Assembly: GCF_029076445.1 (NCBI RefSeq)
Contig: NZ_JARESG010000009.1
Location: forward strand, 62,001 to 126,000
DNA length: 64,000 nucleotides
Direction: 5' to 3'
Source of the DNA: Pseudarthrobacter naphthalenicus
Lineage (GTDB): Bacteria; Actinomycetota; Actinomycetes; Actinomycetales; Micrococcaceae
The notes below the pieces were generated by a model. That model had not been told where the DNA came from and did not search any database. It saw only the letters and a program-made list of their open reading frames with translations. The position numbers and the translations under genes are program-made. Shown here in pieces: positions 21,843 to 30,952 of this stretch (within the stretch, counting starts at the first letter, position 1; every line of letters begins with the position of its first letter).

Positions 21843-22643
21843 ATGACTTTTGATCCGGCGTCGTACGATTTCACCCAGCCCTCGGGCCCAGCACCCATCC
21901 GCGCGTCCACGGTCCTGCCGGCGAAGCGGGAGAACATCGAACTGCACACTGCAGACGGCCACAAGCTGGTCGGCGAACTGGCGCTGCCGGAATCAGGTCC
22001 CATCACGGCGACGCTGATCACCCTGCACCCCCTCCCCACGCACGGCGGATTCATGGATTCCCACGTGTACCGGAAAGCGTCCTACCGGCTGCCGGCATTG
22101 GCCGGGGTGGCGGTGCTCCGGTTCAACACCCGCGGCACGGCATCGGCGCGGGGCACCAGCGCGGGTTCCTTCGAGGAGGGCGTCGGCGAACGGCTGGACG
22201 TGGAGGCGGCGGTGCGCTTCGCCGTCGAACGCCAACTGCCCAACCGGTGGCTGGTGGGCTGGTCATTCGGGACCGAGCTGGCACTGATGTACGGTGCCGT
22301 GGAACCGGTGGCCAGCCAGGTCCAGGGCGCCGTGCTGCTCTCACCGCCGCTGCACCGGGCCACCGACGAGCACCTGCGCCTGTGGGCGGCGGCCGGCAAG
22401 CCGCTGACGGTGCTGGTGCCCGAACACGATGACTACCTCCAGCCCGCGGCTGCGGCCGAGCGTTTCCGCCTGGTGCCTCAGGCCCGGGTGGTAGGGGTGG
22501 CCGGAGCCAAGCACCTGTGGGTGGGGGAGAAGTACGCATCCCGGGTGCTCAACGAGATCGTGGATGACGTGACCGAAGCAGGTTCGGGTCCTCACGGGCT
22601 GCCGCAGGAATGGAACGGCCCCGTGGCCACCGCCGCCACCTAG
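21843..22643 (+). CDS. Alpha/beta-hydrolase family protein
   Basis: 266 residues with an alpha/beta-hydrolase core: HPLPTHGG oxyanion region, RFNTRGTASARG, nucleophile elbow GWSFGTELAL, then LLSPPLHR, an acidic residue in VLVPEHDDYLQP and a histidine in GAKHLWVGE. The pattern (HPHP/HPLP, RGVGRS-like, GYSFG) is that of bacterial CocE/BAAT-like dienelactone or carboxyl-ester hydrolases. ATG at 21843 is supported by the TAAGCT box; the in-frame GTG at 21816 is not. Converges on the AI-2E family gene. Confidence 0.85.
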   Translation: MTFDPASYDFTQPSGPAPIRASTVLPAKRENIELHTADGHKLVGELALPESGPITATLITLHPLPTHGGFMDSHVYRKASYRLPALAGVAVLRFNTRGTASARGTSAGSFEEGVGERLDVEAAVRFAVERQLPNRWLVGWSFGTELALMYGAVEPVASQVQGAVLLSPPLHRATDEHLRLWAAAGKPLTVLVPEHDDYLQPAAAAERFRLVPQARVVGVAGAKHLWVGEKYASRVLNEIVDDVTEAGSGPHGLPQEWNGPVATAAT

Positions 22644-22651
22644 AGGCCCGT

Positions 22652-22675
22652 CGTTAGGCCCCCGGACACCTAACG
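22652..22675. terminator. Hairpin between convergent genes
   Basis: 7-bp stem CGTTAGG/CCTAACG with a 10-nt loop between the hydrolase and AI-2E genes. No U-tract; moderate support. Confidence 0.4.
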
Positions 22676-22706
22676 GCCACACACCTCAAGAACTCGACGC
22701 GGGAGC

Positions 22707-24023
22707 TTAGTGCTTGTCCTGACGGACGATGTAAATCTCCTTGACCAGCAGCAGGATGGCGGCCGCCGTCGGGATGGCGATCAGGGCGCCCAGCACGCCC
22801 AGCAGGCTACCGCCGGCAATGACCGAAATGACGGCCACGGCGCCCGGCACGGCAACGGCCTTCTGCATGATGCGCGGTGAGATGAAGTACGCCTCGAACT
22901 GAAGGTAGGCGAAGTAGCAGATGCCGAAGATGGCGGCGGTCTGCCAGCCTTCGGTCAGCGAGATCAGCACCACCACGATGCCCGCAATCATCCCGCCCAC
23001 CAGCGGAATGAACGCCAACAGTGCCACCACAAAAGCCAGCAGGAGGGCGAACGGGACACCCACGATGGACATCACCACAAACGCGAACGTGGCATTCAGC
23101 AGGGCCACGCAGGCCTGCCCGATTACGTAGTTGCCCACTGAACGGGTGATTTCCTCGGAAAGGGCGGCCACCCGCGGCCGGCGTGAGCGGGGCGCCAACC
23201 GGTAGCCCCACTTCTTCATGGACGGCAGGGCTGCCAGGAAGTAAAGGCTCAGGACCAGGACAATCAGGGTGCCGAAGAGGCCGTTGGCCAGGGTTGAGCC
23301 GAAGCCCACCACCCCGCCGAAGATTCCGCCCATGGCCGCCGGATCATTCACGAACTTGTCCAGCTCTGCGGTGATGCGGTCCCGGATCCCGAACTGGTCA
23401 TCAATGCTCCGGAAAAAGTCCGAGTCTATGAAGTCCCGGACCCAGGTGGGCGCCTGGGCAACAATTTCCGTGACCTGCGACACGATCGTGGGGATGAGGG
23501 TGGCGAAGAAACCGGCCACCGCTCCGATGAGGACCGCGACTGAGAGCAGGATGCCCGCGGGGCGGGGAATCTTCCGGCTTTCCAGCCACCCCACCACAGG
23601 TTCGAGGCCGAGCGCGATGAACAGGGCGGCCACAATCCACAGGAGCAGCTGCGTGGTGTTGGAGCCGATCCAATAGACCAGAAGAGCCAGGCCTACTCCC
23701 ACCGTGCCCATGAACCCCATGTACAGCGGATGCTGGGGTGAGAGGCGCGGACCGGGCTTGCCGAACTGGGATGCGGCTTCGCCCGCCGCAGCAGCGTCTT
23801 CCTCCGCCAGTTGGAACTCCGGAGGCAGCTCAGGAGGCATTTCAAACCGAAGCCTCGGCTGGGCGCCCGGCAGTGGCTGCCGCAGTCGCCGGACCAGGGA
23901 ACCGACTGCTGCTGCGGCGGCCCGTGCCGCAGGCCTTCGGGGCCGTGCCGGCGCGGACGGAGCAGAGCCGCCGGTCGAGTGATTGTCATGCCCGGTCGAG
24001 AACTCTTCGGTCTTGTCAGTCAC
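22707..24023 (-). CDS. AI-2E family (PerM-type) membrane protein
   Basis: 438 residues. A ~110-residue Pro/Ala/Arg-rich cytosolic N-terminus precedes the AI-2E transporter/PerM domain, with membrane segments such as LLLWIVAALFIALGLEPVV, ILLSVAVLIGAVAGFFATLI, LFGTLIVLVLSLYFLAALP and FAFVVMSIVGVPFALLLAFVVALLAFIPLVGG. Family members are proposed exporters of signal molecules, peptides or ions; substrate here unknown. A GTG at 24023 is the likeliest start because it opens the first plausible coding stretch, but it has no clear ribosome-binding site or -10 box. Confidence 0.85.
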   Translation of the reverse strand: MTDKTEEFSTGHDNHSTGGSAPSAPARPRRPAARAAAAAVGSLVRRLRQPLPGAQPRLRFEMPPELPPEFQLAEEDAAAAGEAASQFGKPGPRLSPQHPLYMGFMGTVGVGLALLVYWIGSNTTQLLLWIVAALFIALGLEPVVGWLESRKIPRPAGILLSVAVLIGAVAGFFATLIPTIVSQVTEIVAQAPTWVRDFIDSDFFRSIDDQFGIRDRITAELDKFVNDPAAMGGIFGGVVGFGSTLANGLFGTLIVLVLSLYFLAALPSMKKWGYRLAPRSRRPRVAALSEEITRSVGNYVIGQACVALLNATFAFVVMSIVGVPFALLLAFVVALLAFIPLVGGMIAGIVVVLISLTEGWQTAAIFGICYFAYLQFEAYFISPRIMQKAVAVPGAVAVISVIAGGSLLGVLGALIAIPTAAAILLLVKEIYIVRQDKH

Positions 24024-24231
24024 TGGGTTTTGGAGCCTGTTCCGTGCGTGGCACCGCTTGCACGGGCCGGTGTGATGATCATCGCAAACACTATCAGCAG
24101 CCTTGCTAACAGGTGCGGGAGCGTGTGATTCGCGCCTAAAACTGTGACCCGCCGCCGGCGGCTGCAGGTCATTAAAAGGGCTTCCGGTAACAAAACGGTT
24201 ACTATTGAAAGCAAACCCCCGCTGATGATAG

Positions 24232-25938
24232 GTGTTTCCTTTGCGTTTCAAGACTGCAGTCGCACTCGTGCTGCTCGGCCTCCTGACACTTCTGGCCGGT
24301 ATCGGCCAGAAGACCATCTGGGCTCCCTCCGAGACCTTCACGGCTTCGGCACCCTCGGGCACCGCCGAGGCGCCGCTGACCGTCATTGACCAGAAGCTGC
24401 GCACCCAGCAGGGCGGAACAGTGAAGATCAACGTTCAGGGCGGGGCCAACTTCCTCCTCGCGGTGGGCCGCCCTGATGATGTGGCTGCCTGGGTGGGCCA
24501 GACCGCCCACAACACCGTCACCGGGATAACGGAAAAGAAGGACGCCCTTGTGGTGGAGCATGCCGCCGGAGACGCGACGGCCCCGAACCCGGCCGGCTCT
24601 GACCTGTGGGTTTCCACTGAGAGCGCCAACGGGGAACTGGAGTACTCATGGACGCCGCCCGCAGACGGTGAATGGTCGCTGCTGCTGGCCTCGGACGGAA
24701 CCCAGCCCGCGCCGGCGTCCATCTCCATGACCTTCCCGAACGACACGTCCACCCCGTGGGCCGTCCCGCTGATGGTTATCGGCGGACTCCTGATCCTCGC
24801 CGGCATTGCCCTTGCCATCCTCTCCGCCCGCAAACGCGACGGTGAAGGCGACGGCCGGGGCAGCCTGTTTGCACGCCGCGCCCGGGCCAAAGCCGAGGTG
24901 AATTCCGGCTCACGGCTCGGCATGGTGTCGGGGAGCATGATCACGGCCGCAGTGACTGCGGCCGTGGTGGCCGGAACCGGCCTCGCCGCGAACGCTGCCA
25001 CCCCGCCCGCACCGGCTCCCACCACCGAACCGGCGGCCGCTCCGGCCACGCCGGCGTCGCCCGTCCTCCTGGACGCCCAGTTCCGGCGCATCCTTGAGCA
25101 GGTCTCCAGCGCCACGGACGCCGGCGACGGCGCCAAGGACGCGGCCAAGCTCGCGGACCGCGTGGGCGGGACCGAGCTTGAGGTGCGGACCCAGAACTAC
25201 AAAATCCGCTCGCAGGTGGGCACGTATGAAGCCAGGATGCCGGTGCGCTCCACCAAGCTCCTCACCACGGTGGTCACCAGCGACCGCAGCTGGCCCCGCT
25301 CCGTCCTCGCGGTCACGCAGGGTGACGGCAACGTGGTCCCGCAGCTTCTGACGCTGGTGCAGCCTTCGGCCCGCGAGAACTACAAGCTGACCGAGACCAC
25401 CCCGCTGCAGCCGGGAACCACCTTCCCCGCCATCGACCGCACCGGCACGGATACCCTCGCAGCCAACAACAAAGAGGGCCTGCTGTACAGCGGCGAAGAA
25501 GCCCTCGCCGGGCTGGCCGACCGCCTGTCCAACCCTGACTCCAGCTTCAAGGACAAGGTAGTGGAGGGTGCGTCCTCGCCCTATATTGCCGACACACTGT
25601 CCTACCAGGCCGAGGTTGTGGCCTCCGGGGCCAACGGAAACTTCGCCTTCACCCACAAGGTGGTGCCGGAAAGCACGGTGGTGTTCCGCACGGCCGACGG
25701 CGGAGCGCTGGTCATGGGCCGGATCAACTTCGGCTTCGACGGCACCCCCAAGGCTTCCGGCGACAAGCTCACCATCGGTGACGACGCCGCAGCGCTCGCG
25801 GGCGGCAAGGAGACCACCACCGGCATGGTGCTGAACTTTGCTGAATCGATGGCCGTCTACGTGCCGGCGGCCGGATCAACTGATCCCATCCGTCTGGTCG
25901 CCGCCACGCGCGGTCTGGTCGGGGCCAGCTTTAAGTAG
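24232..25938 (+). CDS. Unrecognised membrane protein, three TM segments
   Basis: 568 residues that I do not recognise as a named family. Seen: an N-terminal membrane helix (TAVALVLLGLLTLLAGIG), a ~150-residue exported domain, a second helix (WAVPLMVIGGLLILAGIALAIL), a basic cytosolic loop, a third helix (SGSMITAAVTAAVVAGTGLAANA), a Pro/Ala linker and a ~290-residue extracellular C-terminal domain without cysteines. GTG start at 24232 (TTG at 24241 also possible). The next gene is a thioredoxin/TPR protein, about 57 bases downstream. Similar proteins appear near that gene in other Arthrobacter as far as I recall; function is open. Confidence 0.75.
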   Translation: MFPLRFKTAVALVLLGLLTLLAGIGQKTIWAPSETFTASAPSGTAEAPLTVIDQKLRTQQGGTVKINVQGGANFLLAVGRPDDVAAWVGQTAHNTVTGITEKKDALVVEHAAGDATAPNPAGSDLWVSTESANGELEYSWTPPADGEWSLLLASDGTQPAPASISMTFPNDTSTPWAVPLMVIGGLLILAGIALAILSARKRDGEGDGRGSLFARRARAKAEVNSGSRLGMVSGSMITAAVTAAVVAGTGLAANAATPPAPAPTTEPAAAPATPASPVLLDAQFRRILEQVSSATDAGDGAKDAAKLADRVGGTELEVRTQNYKIRSQVGTYEARMPVRSTKLLTTVVTSDRSWPRSVLAVTQGDGNVVPQLLTLVQPSARENYKLTETTPLQPGTTFPAIDRTGTDTLAANNKEGLLYSGEEALAGLADRLSNPDSSFKDKVVEGASSPYIADTLSYQAEVVASGANGNFAFTHKVVPESTVVFRTADGGALVMGRINFGFDGTPKASGDKLTIGDDAAALAGGKETTTGMVLNFAESMAVYVPAAGSTDPIRLVAATRGLVGASFK

Positions 25939-25982
25939 CTCCCGAAGCAGTCTTCGTTACTCCTGGCAGCGGCCGGAGTGGC

Positions 25983-25988
25983 TAGAGT
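25983..25988 (+). promoter_or_regulatory. -10 box of the 25996 gene (leaderless)
   Basis: TAGAGT, 7 nt before the ATG at 25996. Confidence 0.5.
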
Positions 25989-25995
25989 GGAAAGC

Positions 25996-26997
25996 ATGAG
26001 TTCGCCAGCTTCCCGCCCAGTCCCTCCCGCCGCTGCCAGCCTGCTTAACCTGCGCGGCGCCGTCGACCTTTCTTCACTGAAGCAGCGCCCGGCCGCAGGC
26101 GCGGCTGCCGGCACTCCGCCGGTCCCCGGCGCCGGTGCTCCCAACGCCGCCACCAACGGCACCCCGGAAGCGGGGGCCGCACCGCTGCGCGTCGAGGTCA
26201 CCGAAGGAAACTTCCAGGACCTCGTGGAGCTTTCGGCGCAGGTGCCGGTGGTCATCGCCCTCTGGGCCGCTTACTCGCCGGAGTCGGCGTCCATGGTGAA
26301 TTCCCTTGAACAGGTCATCAACAGCTACGGCGGCCGGCTGGTGCTGGGCGCAGCTGACATCGACGCGTTCCCGCAGCTGGCCCAGGCTTTCCAGGTCCAG
26401 GCCGTCCCCACCGCCGTGGCCGTCATCAAGGGCCAGCCCGTGCCGCTCTTCCAGGGCGGTGCCGACGAAGCCCAGATCCGGCCGCTGCTGGACGAGCTGC
26501 TCAAAGTGGCCGCCGCGAACGGAGTGACGGGAAGCCTCGGAGGCGGGGCGCCGGCAGATGCCGAACCTGCGCCGCTTCCGCCGCTGCACCAGGCGGCCTT
26601 CGACGCCATTGAAGCGGGGGACTACGAAGCAGCCGCAGCCGCCTACCGCCAGGCACTTTTGGAAATGCCCGCGGATGCCGAAGCGAAGGCAGGGCTGGCG
26701 CAGGTGGAGCTGATGGCACGCCTGCAGCCGCTTTCCGCCCAGGACACCGACGCGCTGCGCACCCGTGCGGCCGAAGAACCCGACAACCTTGATGCCCAGC
26801 TCAGCGTTGCGGACCTGGACGTGGCAGGCGGCCACGTGGAAGACGGCCTGAACCGGGTGGTCAGCTTCATCGGGCGCAACTTCGGCCCTGAGCGGGAGAC
26901 CGCCCGGGTCCGCCTCCTGGAGCTCTTCGATGTGGTGGGCACGCATGACGACCGGGTGGCAAAGGCGCGCCAGGCGCTGGCCAGGGTGCTGTTCTAA
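25996..26997 (+). CDS. Thioredoxin-fold/TPR protein, CnoX (YbbN)-like
   Basis: 333 residues: a disordered N-terminus (~65), a thioredoxin fold (~70-175; VPVVIALWAAYSPES, VDAVPTAVAV-like QAVPTAVAVIKG) and a C-terminal TPR-like region (FDAIEAGDYEAAAAAYRQALLEMP...). Where thioredoxin has WCGPC the sequence reads WAAYSPES, so there is no redox pair and in fact no cysteine in the fold. This matches the CnoX/YbbN holdase family, which passes unfolded clients to chaperonin. ATG at 25996 is supported by a TAGAGT box. The next gene starts directly at the base after the stop. Confidence 0.88.
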   Translation: MSSPASRPVPPAAASLLNLRGAVDLSSLKQRPAAGAAAGTPPVPGAGAPNAATNGTPEAGAAPLRVEVTEGNFQDLVELSAQVPVVIALWAAYSPESASMVNSLEQVINSYGGRLVLGAADIDAFPQLAQAFQVQAVPTAVAVIKGQPVPLFQGGADEAQIRPLLDELLKVAAANGVTGSLGGGAPADAEPAPLPPLHQAAFDAIEAGDYEAAAAAYRQALLEMPADAEAKAGLAQVELMARLQPLSAQDTDALRTRAAEEPDNLDAQLSVADLDVAGGHVEDGLNRVVSFIGRNFGPERETARVRLLELFDVVGTHDDRVAKARQALARVLF

Positions 26998-28095
26998 ATG
27001 TCTGCACTTTTTCAGCCGCTCAAGCTCCGGTCGCTGGAGTTGGAGCACCGCGGCTGGGTATCGCCGATGTGCCAGTACAGTTGCGATCCCGACGACGCCC
27101 CGGGGGTTCCGAACGACTGGCACCTGATGCATCTGGGCTCCTTCGCCGTGGGCGGCGCCGCGCTGATCCTCACCGAAGCGGCTGCGGTGAACCCGGCAGG
27201 CCGGATCAGTCCACGGGATGCCGGGCTCTACAATGACGAGCAGGCCGAGGCCTGGACCCGGATCAACTCCTTTGTCCACCGCCATGGGGTAGCCGGCGCG
27301 AAAACCGGCGTGCAACTGGCGCACGCCGGCCGCAAGGCGTCCACCTACTGGCCCTTCTCCGGGAAGCGGGGAAGCGTGCCGGAATCCGACGGCGGCTGGA
27401 CCACCGTGGGGCCCTCGGCGTCGGCGTTTGAGGGATACGCCGAACCTGCCGCGATGACCGAAGAGCAGATCCAGGACGTTATCGGCGACTTTGCGGCGGC
27501 CGCCGTGCGGGCGGTCGGCGCCGGGTTCGACACCATGGAAATCCATGGTGCGCACGGCTACCTGCTGCACCAGTTTCAGAGCCCCCTGATCAATACCCGG
27601 ACAGACTCCTGGGGCGGTGACGAGACGGGACGCAACCGCCTGACACTCGCCGTCGTTGATGCCATCCGGGCTGTCATCCCTGACGGCATGCCGCTGCTGC
27701 TGCGGATCTCCGCAACGGACTGGGCAGAAAACGGGATCGACATCGGTGCGTCGGTCCGCCTCGCCGCACAGGCGCAGGAACACGGCGTGGACCTGATTGA
27801 CGTGTCCAGCGGAGGAGCAGTTGCCCACCAGCAGATCAAGCCGGGCCCTGGGTACCAGACCGGATTCTCGGCACGCATCCGGCGCGAAACCGGGGTTCCC
27901 ACCGGCACGGTGGGACTGCTGACCTCTGCCGGGCAAGCCGAACATGCCGTCGCCACGGCCCAGGCGGACGGGGTGTTCATCGCCAGGGCCGCCCTCCGGG
28001 ACCCGCACTGGTGGCTGCGGGCGGCGTTCGAACTGGGCTACGACATCAAATGGGCACCCCAGTATGAACGCGCCGTGCCCCGGCATTCCTTCTGA
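26998..28095 (+). CDS. NADH:flavin oxidoreductase, Old Yellow Enzyme (YqjM/NamA type)
   Basis: FMN-dependent ene-reductase that reduces activated C=C bonds with NAD(P)H. 365 residues, TIM-barrel. The YqjM-class cysteine is in SPMCQYS, the substrate-binding His pair in EIHGAHGYLLHQF, followed by SPLINTRTDSWGG and GVFIARAALRDPHW. Start ATG touches the stop of the upstream thioredoxin/TPR gene, so the two are one transcript. The physiological substrate is unknown; detoxification of electrophiles is usual for the class. Confidence 0.94.
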   Translation: MSALFQPLKLRSLELEHRGWVSPMCQYSCDPDDAPGVPNDWHLMHLGSFAVGGAALILTEAAAVNPAGRISPRDAGLYNDEQAEAWTRINSFVHRHGVAGAKTGVQLAHAGRKASTYWPFSGKRGSVPESDGGWTTVGPSASAFEGYAEPAAMTEEQIQDVIGDFAAAAVRAVGAGFDTMEIHGAHGYLLHQFQSPLINTRTDSWGGDETGRNRLTLAVVDAIRAVIPDGMPLLLRISATDWAENGIDIGASVRLAAQAQEHGVDLIDVSSGGAVAHQQIKPGPGYQTGFSARIRRETGVPTGTVGLLTSAGQAEHAVATAQADGVFIARAALRDPHWWLRAAFELGYDIKWAPQYERAVPRHSF

Positions 28096-28109
28096 CTGCC
28101 GCCTGTGCG

Positions 28110-28421
28110 ATGACCCATCGGCAGCATGGCGAAGCGACGTCCCCTGGTGACAAGAACGGGGACAAGCCACGGGACACGGTTGATAAGCAGCTGGAAGCCA
28201 GCATCCTGGAACTTCTCGCCGCCAGGGCTGAGACGTCCACCATCTGCCCATCGGATGCTGCCCGCGCTGTGGGGGCAGAGAACTGGCGCGACCTCATGGA
28301 GCCTGCCCGCAGGGCCGCACGGCGCCTGGTTGATGCGGGCGAAGTCCAGATCACCCAGGGCGGTTCCGTGATTGACCCGCTCACTGCCAAGGGGCCCATC
28401 CGCATCCGGAAGGCCCGGTAG
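28110..28421 (+). CDS. DUF3253 protein
   Basis: 103 residues. After a polar N-terminus (~25), the DUF3253 domain: ILELLAARAETSTICPSDAARAVG, WRDLMEPARRAARRLVDAGEVQITQGGSVID. The helix pattern resembles a winged-helix fold, so a nucleic-acid-binding role is possible. It begins 14 bases after the OYE gene and is probably in the same transcript. Function unknown. Confidence 0.85.
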   Translation: MTHRQHGEATSPGDKNGDKPRDTVDKQLEASILELLAARAETSTICPSDAARAVGAENWRDLMEPARRAARRLVDAGEVQITQGGSVIDPLTAKGPIRIRKAR

Positions 28422-28431
28422 GAACCTTCGG

Positions 28432-28487
28432 CAGGGTTGGCTTGACGGGGTTGGCCTGGCAGGGTTGGCCTGACACGGTTCGCTGAC
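28432..28487. repeat. 14-bp tandem repeat, about four units
   Basis: Three clear 14-bp units (CAGGGTTGGCTTGA, CGGGGTTGGCCTGG, CAGGGTTGGCCTGA) and one degenerate fourth lie between the DUF3253 gene and the promoter of the ABC transporter. No hairpin is formed. Confidence 0.7.
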
Positions 28488-28548
28488 CAAGCCCCTGCGC
28501 CCGTGGTACTACTCCTTCAGGAGGACCCCGCCGGGGAAGCGGCGGGAC

Positions 28549-28554
28549 TAGGCT
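28549..28554 (+). promoter_or_regulatory. -10 box of the ABC ATPase gene (leaderless)
   Basis: TAGGCT, 6 nt before the ATG at 28561. Confidence 0.5.
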
Positions 28555-28560
28555 GACGGT

Positions 28561-29361
28561 ATGACTGCTCCGCACCCCGACCCGGCACCACCTGCAGGCC
28601 CGGTCCCGGCCCTGTCCATCCGTGGGCTGGCCAAGCGTTTCGGCGACAAGATTGCCGTTGACGGCATCAGCCTCGACGTCCCGGCAGGCTCGTTTTTCGG
28701 CATTGTGGGCCCGAACGGCGCCGGGAAGACCACCCTCCTGTCCATGGCAACGGGGCTGCTGCGGCCCGACTTCGGGACGGCAGTTGTGCACGGGACGGAT
28801 GTCTGGGCCAGGCCGCTGGAAGCCAAAAAGCTTATGGGCATCCTCCCCGACGGGGTCCGCCTTTTTGACCGGCTCACGGGCGAGCAGCTGGTCACGTACG
28901 CCGGGCTGTTGCGCGGCATGAACCGGGATGTGGTTGCCTTCCGGGTGGGGGAGCTGTTGACTGCCCTGGACCTTGCCCAGGACGCCGGCAAGCTGGTGGT
29001 GGACTACTCGGCCGGCATGACCAAAAAGATCGCCCTGGCCTCGGCGCTGATCCATGCTCCGCGGCTTTTGGTTCTGGATGAGCCCTTCGAGGCCGTTGAC
29101 CCCGTCTCCGCGGCCAACATCCGCTCGATCCTGGACAGCTACGTATCCTCGGGCGGCACGGTGATCGTCTCCAGCCATGTGATGGACCTCGTCCAGCGGA
29201 TGTGCGATCACGTTGCCGTGGTGGCAGGCGGCAGGCTCCTCGCCGCGGGGACCGTGGACGAAGTCCGGGCCGGCGCTTCCCTGGAGGAACGGTTCGTCCA
29301 GCTCGTGGGTGGACGCAGTCACACGGAAGGGCTGGAATGGTTGCGCACCTTCTCCGGCTGA
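28561..29361 (+). CDS. ABC transporter ATP-binding protein
   Basis: Cytosolic ATPase of an ABC exporter, 266 residues. Walker A GPNGAGKTT, Q-loop region MGILPDGVRLFDRLTGEQL, signature YSAGMTKKIALA (the SxGMxxK variant common in two-component exporters), Walker B LLVLDEPFEAVDP and switch His in VIVSSHVMD. It overlaps the permease gene by 25 bases. Substrate unknown; this type is often linked to drug, peptide or lipid export. Confidence 0.93.
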   Translation: MTAPHPDPAPPAGPVPALSIRGLAKRFGDKIAVDGISLDVPAGSFFGIVGPNGAGKTTLLSMATGLLRPDFGTAVVHGTDVWARPLEAKKLMGILPDGVRLFDRLTGEQLVTYAGLLRGMNRDVVAFRVGELLTALDLAQDAGKLVVDYSAGMTKKIALASALIHAPRLLVLDEPFEAVDPVSAANIRSILDSYVSSGGTVIVSSHVMDLVQRMCDHVAVVAGGRLLAAGTVDEVRAGASLEERFVQLVGGRSHTEGLEWLRTFSG

Positions 29362-30908
29362 AGCTGATCCTGCTGCGCAACGGCCTCCGCAGGAGCCCGT
29401 GGCAGCTGGTGGGCATGGCCCTGGGCGGGCTCTATGCCCTGGGCCTGGTGGGCGCCCTGGTGGGGGCCCTGGTCCTGCTGCGCAGCGCCGATCCGGCGCT
29501 TGCCCACACGGTTGTGGTGCTCGGTGGCGCTGCAGCCATCGTGGGCTGGGGCCTCATCCCGGTGGTCGCGTCCGCCGCGGACCTGACCCTGGACCCTGCC
29601 CGCTTCACTACCTCCGCCATCCCCATGCGCCAACTCCTCGCAGGGCTTGCCCTCGGCGGACTGATCGGCATCCCCGGTGTGGCCACCGCGCTGGCGGCGC
29701 TGGCCACCGTGTGGACCTGGGCCCGCGGCCCCCTCCCTGCCATCGCCGCGCTGGTGGGCGCCTGCCTCGGTGTGCTGACGTGTATTGTCCTGTCCAAGGT
29801 GGTTACCACCGCAACCGCGAGCCTCGCGGCCTCGCGCCGTTTCAAGGATGTCAGCGCGATTGTCTTTATGATCCCGCTGGTCCTGATGGGTCCGATCGTG
29901 GCCGGGGTGGGCAGGGGCATCTCCGCCTCCACCGGTTTCCTGCCGGACCTTGCCGCCACCCTGTCCTGGACGCCCGTCGGCGCCGCCTGGTCCCTCGGCG
30001 GTGACCTGGCCACCGGGCAGCCTGGAGCCGCAGCGCTGAAGCTGTTGATCGCCGTCGCAACCCTCGCCGTCCTGGCGTGGTGCTGGAAGGTGCTCCTGGA
30101 ACGGGCGCTGGTCACCCCGCCCTATGCCGGCAGCGGGAGCCGCAAGGGTGGAAAGCTGGGGTTGTTCGGCTTCCTGCCTGCCACCCCCGCCGGAGCCGTC
30201 ACGGCGCGGGCACTGACCTACTGGCTCCGCGATCCGCGCTACTCCGGGTCCCTGGTGGTGGTTCCGCTGCTGCCGGTCCTGCTGGTCTTCCAGGGCAGCC
30301 AGTCCGGTGATTTCGGAGCGCTGGCGGTTGCGGCGCCGCTGGCTGCCTTTCTGCTGGCATGGTCCATCTCAGCAGATGTCTCCTATGACAACACCGCGTT
30401 TGCCCTGCATCTGGCTACGGGTGTCCGGGGCGTTGATGACCGGCTGGGACGGGCGCTGGCGTGCCTGGCCTTCGGATTGCCGGTGGTGCTGATCCTCGCG
30501 GTGGGACAACACTTCTTCACGGGCCGCTGGGAAATGCTTCCCGGCCAACTGGGCCTGAGCCTGGGCATCCTGCTCACGGGCCTGGGGCTGTCCTCCGTGA
30601 TCTCGGCCCGCTACACCGTGGCCGTGCCGCTGCCCGGCGACAGCCCGTTCAAGAAACCCCCGGGCAACGTTGGCCAGACCATGGCGGTCCAGTTCGCCGG
30701 GATGGGTATCCTGACCCTGCTGGTCCTGCCCGAGGCAGCCCTGTCCATCGCGCAACTGGTCACCGGCAATGCCGCCTTCGGGTGGGCCAACCTGGCCGTG
30801 GGCCCGGTGCTGGGACTGGCACTGTTTGCGGCCGGTATCCGGCTGGGCGGAAGGTGGCTCGACGCCCGCGGCCCCGAACTGCTGGCCCAGCTGACCGTGA
30901 ACCGCTGA
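29337..30908 (+). CDS. ABC transporter permease
   Basis: Polytopic partner of the ATPase, 523 residues and about twelve membrane segments in two halves divided by a hydrophilic loop (SGSRKGGKLGLFGFLPAT). Its ATG lies inside the end of the ATPase gene, indicating coupled translation and a 1:1 transporter. No accessory or substrate-binding protein is adjacent, consistent with export. Sequence motifs do not show what is moved. Confidence 0.88.
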   Translation: MVAHLLRLKLILLRNGLRRSPWQLVGMALGGLYALGLVGALVGALVLLRSADPALAHTVVVLGGAAAIVGWGLIPVVASAADLTLDPARFTTSAIPMRQLLAGLALGGLIGIPGVATALAALATVWTWARGPLPAIAALVGACLGVLTCIVLSKVVTTATASLAASRRFKDVSAIVFMIPLVLMGPIVAGVGRGISASTGFLPDLAATLSWTPVGAAWSLGGDLATGQPGAAALKLLIAVATLAVLAWCWKVLLERALVTPPYAGSGSRKGGKLGLFGFLPATPAGAVTARALTYWLRDPRYSGSLVVVPLLPVLLVFQGSQSGDFGALAVAAPLAAFLLAWSISADVSYDNTAFALHLATGVRGVDDRLGRALACLAFGLPVVLILAVGQHFFTGRWEMLPGQLGLSLGILLTGLGLSSVISARYTVAVPLPGDSPFKKPPGNVGQTMAVQFAGMGILTLLVLPEAALSIAQLVTGNAAFGWANLAVGPVLGLALFAAGIRLGGRWLDARGPELLAQLTVNR

Positions 30909-30952
30909 GCCGGCCAGACACGCGAAACCATCACTCCGGAAAGGCGGACCCA

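Noticed and set aside
29000..29040. ABC signature YSAGMTKK as a degenerate, possibly inactive motif
   Set aside because: The SxGMxxK form is common in functional two-gene exporters; Walker motifs are intact.
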